Assembly: GCA_945928585.1 (NCBI GenBank)
Contig: CAMENQ010000050.1
Coordinates: 1 to 10,908, forward strand
DNA length: 10,908 nucleotides
From: an uncultured Roseburia sp.
GTDB taxonomy: Bacteria > Bacillota > Clostridia > Lachnospirales > Lachnospiraceae
Reading direction: 5' to 3'
In this document: positions 6,795 to 10,908 of the stretch, piece after piece
Position numbering within the stretch: the stretch's first letter is position 1
Layout: every line of letters starts with the position of its first letter
Made by a program: the position numbers and the translations under genes
Notes under the pieces: generated by a model
The model's input: the letters and a program-made list of their open reading frames with translations, nothing else
Told to the model about the DNA's origin: nothing
Databases searched by the model: none

Positions 6795-9044
6795 TTATAA
6801 AGATTTTCTCAAATATTCTGCTGTAATGGTATGCGCCTGTTCGACCATTTCCCTTGGTGTCCCTGTAAAGACAATCTCACCGCCGGCAGTACCTCCATCC
6901 GGTCCGACATCAATCAGCCAGTCAGCACGCTTCATCACATCCAGATTATGTTCAATTACAATTACGGTATTTCCCCGGTCCACCAAACCATCCAACAGTT
7001 CCATTACCGTCTTGACATCAGAGGCATGTAGCCCTGTAGTAGGTTCATCTAAAACATAGATGTTTCCCTTTTTATACAAATCCTTTGCCAGTTTCACTCG
7101 CTGACGCTCGCCTCCTGAAAGGGTACTAAGCGGCTGACCCAGGGACAAATATGGCAGTCCCACCTCCAGCATAGCTCCCAAAGCATTTTTTAGTTTCCTG
7201 TTTTCCTTGAAAAACTCGTAGGCATCCCCTGCAGACATCTCAAGAATCTCCACAATGTTTTTGCCCTTATATTGATAAGACATAGCTTCATGACTATACC
7301 TTTTTCCTTCACAGGCTTCACAAACCGTAGTAACCGGATCCATAAATACCAGCTCTGTGACAATATGCCCCCGTCCGCCGCATACAGGACATGCGCCCTT
7401 GCTGTTAAAAGAAAACAGTCCGGCATCCACACCATTTTCTTTCGCTATCACTTTTCGTATCTCATCAAAAAATCCCAAAAATGTAGCCGGAGTAGAACGT
7501 CCTGTGGCAGTCACCGGTGACTGGTCCACTAAAACCACCCGATCATCATACTGTTTTGCAAATACATCTCGGATAAGGGAACTTTTTCCGGAACCGGCTA
7601 CGCCGGTAACCACAGTCAGTACATTGAGAGGGATATCCACGGATACATTTTTCAGATTATGGACACCGGCATTTCGTACCGGGAGAAATTTTTGGGGCAT
7701 TCGCGGCATTTCCTTTAACAACTCGGTATGCTTCATAGCATTTCCGGTTCTGGTTCCGGAGAGAAGCAGAGCTTCATAGCTTCCCTGAAACAAAATCTGA
7801 CCACCGTTTTTTCCTGCTAAAGGACCAACATCAATGATTTCATCAGCAATAAAAATCACGTCCTTGTCGTGTTCCACCACAAGAACAGTATTTCCTCTGT
7901 CACGCAAGCTCTGCAAAAGTTTTGTCATACGATACACATCTCTTGGATGCATTCCCGTGCTGGGTTCATCGAAAATGTAGGTCATGCCGGTAAGAGCACT
8001 GCCCATATAACGTACTAACTTTAACCGTTGTGCTTCTCCTCCGGACAAGGTGGATGATTCCCGATCCATGGATAGATAGGGCAGACCAATATCTATCATA
8101 CGCTCAAGAGACGCAGTCAGAGTGTCCACAATGCTTTGGACTCTGGGATCGGTGATTGTGCACAGTACCTTAACCAGCTCGGTAAATTCCATGGCACACA
8201 TTTCATCAATGCTGTAGCCCGCCACCTTGCAGGAAAGGCTTTTATCGTTGAGCCGTCGCCCCCGGCAGACCGGGCAGGTGCGCTCTTCCATGAACTGATT
8301 GAGCTTTCGCAGCGTGTGGTCGTTCTGCTCCTCGGGTCCTTTCATCAAGCATAAACGCTGAAATTGTGTTTTGATCCCCTCGACCCGCTTATGCGCCCGG
8401 GGTCCGTCCGGTTCCCTGCTGCCGAACAGAAGCAGATTCCGCTCTTCCGGTGTATAATCCCGGTACTTTTTATCCAGGTCGAACAGACCCGATCCTGTGT
8501 ACAACTTCCAATAGTAGTTTCCCACACCGAATGCCGGCAGATCCAGCATGCTTTCGTTCCATGATTTTTCCGGGTCTATGGCCCGTTCCACATCTAAGTC
8601 CAAAATTTTTCCGATGCCGGAGCAGGTTTTGCACATACCGTTTGGGTCGTTAAAGGAAAAGTAAGAAGCCGTCCCCGCATACGGCGTTCCTATGCGGGAA
8701 TAGAGCAGGCGCAGGGCGGCGTACATATCGCTGATGGTGCCCACGGTAGAGCGGGCGTTACCTCCAAGTCTGGACTGATCCACAATGACCGAAGCGGAAA
8801 GATTATCGATTCTCTCCACCTTTGGCTTTTCATATTTGGGCAGTCTTCCGCGCATAAAGGCAGTATACGTTTCGTTCATCTGCCGCTGGCTCTCAGCAGC
8901 GATTGTGTCAAATACAATACTGGATTTCCCGGAACCTGATACTCCGGTGAAAACCACAATTTTACCTTTTGGGATATCCAGCGATACCTTTTTCAGATTG
9001 TTCTGACGAAGACCGCGGATAATAATATGATCTTGAGAAATCAT
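6795..9044 (-). CDS. Short UvrA paralogue (soluble ABC ATPase, UvrA2/DrrC-like)
   Basis: This 749-residue protein has two UvrA-type ABC ATPase modules and no membrane segments. Module 1 has Walker A GVSGSGKSS (34-42), CxxC pairs at 138/141 and 257/260, signature STLSGGEAQR (331-340), Walker B IFDEPSTG (357-364) and H-loop VEHD (390-393). Module 2 has Walker A GVAGSGKSS (481-489), zinc cysteines CPVCGGRG (552-559) and CEAC (575-578), signature STLSGGERQR (640-649) and Walker B VLDEPTTG (664-671). True UvrA is about 940 residues; the shortfall is mainly the UvrB-binding insertion. Such short paralogues are linked to resistance against DNA-binding drugs (known for the family) rather than general repair. 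The upstream MerR gene supports a drug-induced role. GAAAGGAG ends 6 nt before the ATG. GC content jumps inside the gene: sampled lines near 8281-8460 are about 57-58% GC, while 7801-7860 is about 38%. Confidence 0.92.
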   Translation of the reverse strand: MISQDHIIIRGLRQNNLKKVSLDIPKGKIVVFTGVSGSGKSSIVFDTIAAESQRQMNETYTAFMRGRLPKYEKPKVERIDNLSASVIVDQSRLGGNARSTVGTISDMYAALRLLYSRIGTPYAGTASYFSFNDPNGMCKTCSGIGKILDLDVERAIDPEKSWNESMLDLPAFGVGNYYWKLYTGSGLFDLDKKYRDYTPEERNLLLFGSREPDGPRAHKRVEGIKTQFQRLCLMKGPEEQNDHTLRKLNQFMEERTCPVCRGRRLNDKSLSCKVAGYSIDEMCAMEFTELVKVLCTITDPRVQSIVDTLTASLERMIDIGLPYLSMDRESSTLSGGEAQRLKLVRYMGSALTGMTYIFDEPSTGMHPRDVYRMTKLLQSLRDRGNTVLVVEHDKDVIFIADEIIDVGPLAGKNGGQILFQGSYEALLLSGTRTGNAMKHTELLKEMPRMPQKFLPVRNAGVHNLKNVSVDIPLNVLTVVTGVAGSGKSSLIRDVFAKQYDDRVVLVDQSPVTATGRSTPATFLGFFDEIRKVIAKENGVDAGLFSFNSKGACPVCGGRGHIVTELVFMDPVTTVCEACEGKRYSHEAMSYQYKGKNIVEILEMSAGDAYEFFKENRKLKNALGAMLEVGLPYLSLGQPLSTLSGGERQRVKLAKDLYKKGNIYVLDEPTTGLHASDVKTVMELLDGLVDRGNTVIVIEHNLDVMKRADWLIDVGPDGGTAGGEIVFTGTPREMVEQAHTITAEYLRKSL

Positions 9045-9067
9045 AGCAAACTCCTTTCTACATTTTC

Positions 9068-9093
9068 ATTTTTTGCTGTACTCATCAAAAAAT
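9068..9093. repeat. 8-bp inverted repeat in the leader of the UvrA-like gene
   Basis: ATTTTTTG (9068-9075) and CAAAAAAT (9086-9093) are perfect inverted arms around a 10-nt centre. The structure lies 11 bases upstream of the GAAAGGAG ribosome binding site (9051-9057). The octamer TTTCTACA is also repeated directly at 9055-9062 and 9093-9100. It could form a weak AT-only hairpin near the ribosome site or be a protein-binding site. The function is unknown. Confidence 0.4.
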
Positions 9094-9140
9094 TTCTACA
9101 GCTTACCTAACTAAATCTAATCTCATAAATAATAATTCCA

Positions 9141-9165
9141 CCAAAACGGATGGCATCACTTTTGG
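9141..9165. promoter_or_regulatory. 25-bp imperfect palindrome between the MerR and UvrA-like genes
   Basis: CCAAAA and TTTTGG arms bracket GATG-G-CATC; 10 of 12 positions in each half-site are complementary around a single central base. It looks like a dimer operator. It does not sit in a 19-bp spacer between recognisable -35 and -10 boxes, so it is not an obvious MerR site. Its stem is too AT-rich and lacks a T-run, so it is not a good terminator. The 147-nt gap (9045-9191) otherwise contains no gene, and the two genes are probably co-transcribed. Confidence 0.4.
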
Positions 9166-9191
9166 CATAATAAAAAGATTCTTATTTCCAT

Positions 9192-10046
9192 TTATTTCAC
9201 CGGAATCTGAATTTCAGTAAGCCATTCATTTTCTGTTTCTTTATTCCATACGCCATCTATATAAGACTCTCTGATGTTTCCACAAATCTCATATCCGTTT
9301 TTTTCAATATATTGAAGAAGCATAGCATAGGATTCATGCAAGGTGTTATAAGAACCTTTATGAAAAATACATGCCGCCATAGGTACTGTTGGAAACACTT
9401 TAAACGCTATCTCCCCTGAATCCTGTTTTTTCTCTGTGACCGCCTCACAGATTTCTACAAGTATATCCTCTTCCTTATATTCAGGTTCCAGATAGTGAGT
9501 AAAACAATACGCCGGTTGCGCACATTTACAGTCTGACAATTCCATCTGTGCTCCCATTTGCGGCATTAATTCAAACAGTGCATCATATGACTTTATTCTC
9601 CGTTTCATGGTACAGACAATTACTTGCGGTATTTCTTTGATAAGAACAGGCGCTGATAAATTTATACTTTCTCTTGCAAGATAACTTTCAACCTGTGAAA
9701 GCTTGTCGGTAAAAACCGCAATTTCTTTTAAAATTTCCTGCTTTTTCTCAAGTAAAAAGGATTTTTCTTCTACTCCGTCTATAATTTTACGAATATCATC
9801 TATGGAAAATCCCATATTTTTTAAGGCAATAATTCTGTGTAACTGTGCCATCTGACCTGCCGCATAATAGCGGTAACCGTTCTCCTCATCCACATATACC
9901 GGAAGTAGCAGTTTCTGCTCATCATAATAGCGAAGTGTCTTTATGGTTACACGATTCATATTGGCAAACATACCAATCTTATATAACTGCTCTTTTTCTT
10001 TATTCTTACAGCTTTGATGCTGCTGATTCATTTTCATTTCTTTCAT
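9192..10046 (-). CDS. MerR-family regulator with GyrI-like drug-binding domain
   Basis: This 284-residue protein starts its winged-helix domain at about residue 21 (LYKIGMFANM, then TLRYYDEQKLL at 36-46 and NGYRYYAAGQM at 56-66). A dimer coiled coil follows (about 93-125), then a GyrI/BmrR-type effector-binding domain (about 132-283, ending EWLTEIQIPV). Proteins of this layout bind aromatic or cationic drugs and activate promoters with long spacers by twisting the DNA. A 20-residue basic/polar tail (KMNQQHQSCKNKEKEQ) precedes the domain and is longer than usual. GGAGG with a 5-nt spacing supports the upstream ATG. A promoter of exactly this type lies just upstream, so the gene is probably autoregulated. 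It lies 147 nt upstream of the UvrA-like gene on the same strand, which is its likely target. CKCAQPAYC (173-181) is a cysteine-rich loop of unknown meaning. Confidence 0.93.
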   Translation of the reverse strand: MKEMKMNQQHQSCKNKEKEQLYKIGMFANMNRVTIKTLRYYDEQKLLLPVYVDEENGYRYYAAGQMAQLHRIIALKNMGFSIDDIRKIIDGVEEKSFLLEKKQEILKEIAVFTDKLSQVESYLARESINLSAPVLIKEIPQVIVCTMKRRIKSYDALFELMPQMGAQMELSDCKCAQPAYCFTHYLEPEYKEEDILVEICEAVTEKKQDSGEIAFKVFPTVPMAACIFHKGSYNTLHESYAMLLQYIEKNGYEICGNIRESYIDGVWNKETENEWLTEIQIPVK

Positions 10047-10073
10047 ATTTACCTCCTTTTTGCTTGTAGGGCT

Positions 10074-10104
10074 ATGATATAACCTCCCCCAAGGGACGAG
10101 TCAA
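10074..10104 (-). promoter_or_regulatory. MerR-type promoter/operator with 19-bp spacer
   Basis: On the minus strand TTGACT (10099-10104) and TATCAT (10074-10079) are exactly 19 bp apart. The spacer carries a CCCTTGGG core flanked by partial CTC/GAG arms. Normal sigma-70 promoters have 17 bp. A 19-bp spacer with a dyad is the hallmark of MerR-controlled promoters. A start near 10067 gives a leader of about 20 nt with the ribosome site at 10052-10056. It would serve the regulator and, by read-through, the UvrA-like gene. Confidence 0.8.
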
Positions 10105-10150
10105 GCATTTTTTCCTCAACTTTTTCTATTCCTTTTATTCATTTTCAATA

Positions 10151-10162
10151 TTGCAAATGCAA
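10151..10162. repeat. Small palindrome TTGCAAATGCAA
   Basis: TTGCA and TGCAA are perfect inverted arms around AA. It lies just outside the large inverted-repeat element and about 47 bp upstream of the MerR promoter -35 box. It may be an additional protein site or chance in AT-rich DNA. The remaining 10105-10150 sequence shows nothing recognisable. Confidence 0.3.
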
Positions 10163-10166
10163 CATA

Positions 10167-10269
10167 ATATAATACCGCTATATGATTAACAGAGGTCGTC
10201 TGTCTAAGAAAATGGCTGAATAGCCATTTTCGATTTACGACCGCCGCTTATCAGATAGCGGTATTATAT
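10167..10269. repeat. MITE-like element with 32-bp imperfect inverted repeats and a central hairpin
   Basis: The left arm (10168-10199) and right arm (10237-10268) are complementary at 27 of 32 positions without gaps; both begin TATAATACCGCTAT and end GGTCGT. Between them a perfect 10-bp hairpin (10208-10217 with 10222-10231, GAAAATGGCT around GAAT) continues the same symmetry. The result is an almost complete palindrome of about 103 nt with no coding capacity. It follows the dapL stop by about 28 nt and could end dapL transcription. Its size and symmetry fit a miniature inverted-repeat element. A clear target-site duplication was not seen. Confidence 0.65.
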
Positions 10270-10296
10270 AAATAAAACTTCTTATCTCATTCCTTT

Positions 10297-10908
10297 TTAC
10301 AGCTTCTTTATTCTCTCAATCGCCTCCACAGTATTCTCATATTTACCAAATGCTGTCAGTCTGAAGTAGCCCTCTCCGCTTGGTCCGAAGCCTGAACCCG
10401 GAGTACCCACTACATTTGCCTCTTTTAACAGGTAATCAAAGAATTCCCATGAAGTCATATTGTCAGGTGTCTTAAGCCAGATATATGGTGCATTTACACC
10501 ACCTGATACAGTGTAGCCTGCCGCTGAAAGTCCGTCTCTTATAACCTTTGCATTGTTCATATAATAAGCTACCTGCTCTGCAGTCTGCTTTTTGCCCTCT
10601 GCTGAATATACAGCTTCTCCTGCTCTCTGGATAATATATGGGGCACCGTTAAACTTTGTTCCGTGTCTTCTTGCCCAAAGTGCATTTAAGCTTACATCAC
10701 CGCACTTAAGCTCCTTCGGAACTACAGTAAATCCAAGTCTTGTTCCTGTAAAGCCTGCATTTTTTGAAAAGCTTCTAAGCTCTATGGCACATGTCTTTGC
10801 TCCTTCACACTCATATATGGTATGCGGAACGTCTTCTTCTGAAATATATGCCTCGTAGGCTGCATCATAAATTATAACTGCTCCAACCTTATTTGCATAG
10901 TCAACCCA
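10297..10908 (-). CDS. dapL: LL-diaminopimelate aminotransferase, C-terminal half (partial, start outside window)
   Basis: The frame is open from the window edge to TAA and gives 203 residues of a protein normally about 400-410 long. This class I/II aminotransferase converts tetrahydrodipicolinate directly to LL-diaminopimelate with glutamate, in lysine and peptidoglycan synthesis in the cytoplasm. Visible motifs are [11 protein letters not shown] (PLP-binding Asp/Tyr region), [16 protein letters not shown] with the PLP-binding lysine encoded at 10762-10764, and [10 protein letters not shown]. Near the end are [21 protein letters not shown], split here as [13 protein letters not shown] and YFRLTAFG, whose Arg binds the substrate carboxylate. 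The Met at 10560 is internal, not a start. The nearby inverted-repeat element may terminate the transcript. Nothing looks broken. Confidence 0.95.
   Translation of the reverse strand, partial: WVDYANKVGAVIIYDAAYEAYISEEDVPHTIYECEGAKTCAIELRSFSKNAGFTGTRLGFTVVPKELKCGDVSLNALWARRHGTKFNGAPYIIQRAGEAVYSAEGKKQTAEQVAYYMNNAKVIRDGLSAAGYTVSGGVNAPYIWLKTPDNMTSWEFFDYLLKEANVVGTPGSGFGPSGEGYFRLTAFGKYENTVEAIERIKKL

Noticed and set aside
7357..7779. 140-codon plus-strand open frame opposite the UvrA-like gene
   Set aside because: It lies wholly antisense to conserved ABC ATPase motifs, has no ribosome site or family resemblance, and is explained by the GC-richer coding strand.
6795..9044. Canonical UvrA of nucleotide excision repair
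   Set aside because: It is about 190 residues too short and lacks the UvrB-binding insertion; its MerR neighbour fits a resistance paralogue better.
9141..9165. Rho-independent terminator after the MerR gene
   Set aside because: The stem has two internal mismatches and no T-run follows on either strand, so termination is unlikely.
10592..10858. 88-codon plus-strand open frame near the right edge
   Set aside because: It is antisense to dapL, whose minus-strand frame carries clear PLP-enzyme motifs across the same bases.

Overview
The window looks like chromosome from a low-GC anaerobic Firmicute, most likely a Lachnospiraceae-type gut Clostridium. The evidence is the AT-rich intergenic DNA, strong GGAGG ribosome binding sites, a DapL-type lysine pathway gene, a long GH36 alpha-galactosidase and remains of a group IIC intron. 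The species cannot be named from the sequence alone. All protein genes lie on the minus strand, so transcription runs from high to low coordinates.

Region 1 (1-3840) is very AT-rich (one sampled line, 1861-1920, has about 12 G/C in 60) and holds a tight, overlapping three-gene operon. In order of transcription it encodes a small acyl carrier protein, a PaaK/CapK-type adenylate-forming ligase, and a secreted protein. The secreted protein has a signal peptide, a beta-solenoid-like stretch, two calcium-loop motifs and RHS/YD repeats. Its reading frame is cut by one TAG, after which RHS-like sequence continues in frame to the window edge. An acid-activating enzyme plus carrier protein, translationally coupled to an exported RHS protein, is the most unusual arrangement here.

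Region 2 (about 3820-4322) is a non-coding junction. It contains the 5' RNA portion (domains I-III) of a group IIC intron whose reverse transcriptase and 3' domains are gone. The intron sits directly after a strong Rho-independent terminator, the usual target of this intron class. A short tandem repeat lies at its broken end.

Region 3 (4381-6656) is a complete GH36 alpha-galactosidase gene with its own candidate promoter and a direct repeat just upstream that could bind an activator.

Region 4 (6795-10104) is a resistance-type pair: a MerR/GyrI-domain regulator followed by a short UvrA paralogue (a soluble ABC ATPase without the UvrB-binding insertion). The regulator is preceded by a textbook MerR promoter with a 19-bp spacer. 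The UvrA-like gene is clearly mosaic in base composition.

Region 5 (10151-10908) is a roughly 100-bp, nearly perfect inverted-repeat element (MITE-like or a large terminator structure), followed by the 3' half of dapL (LL-diaminopimelate aminotransferase), which runs off the window edge.

No tRNA, rRNA or CRISPR array was found.
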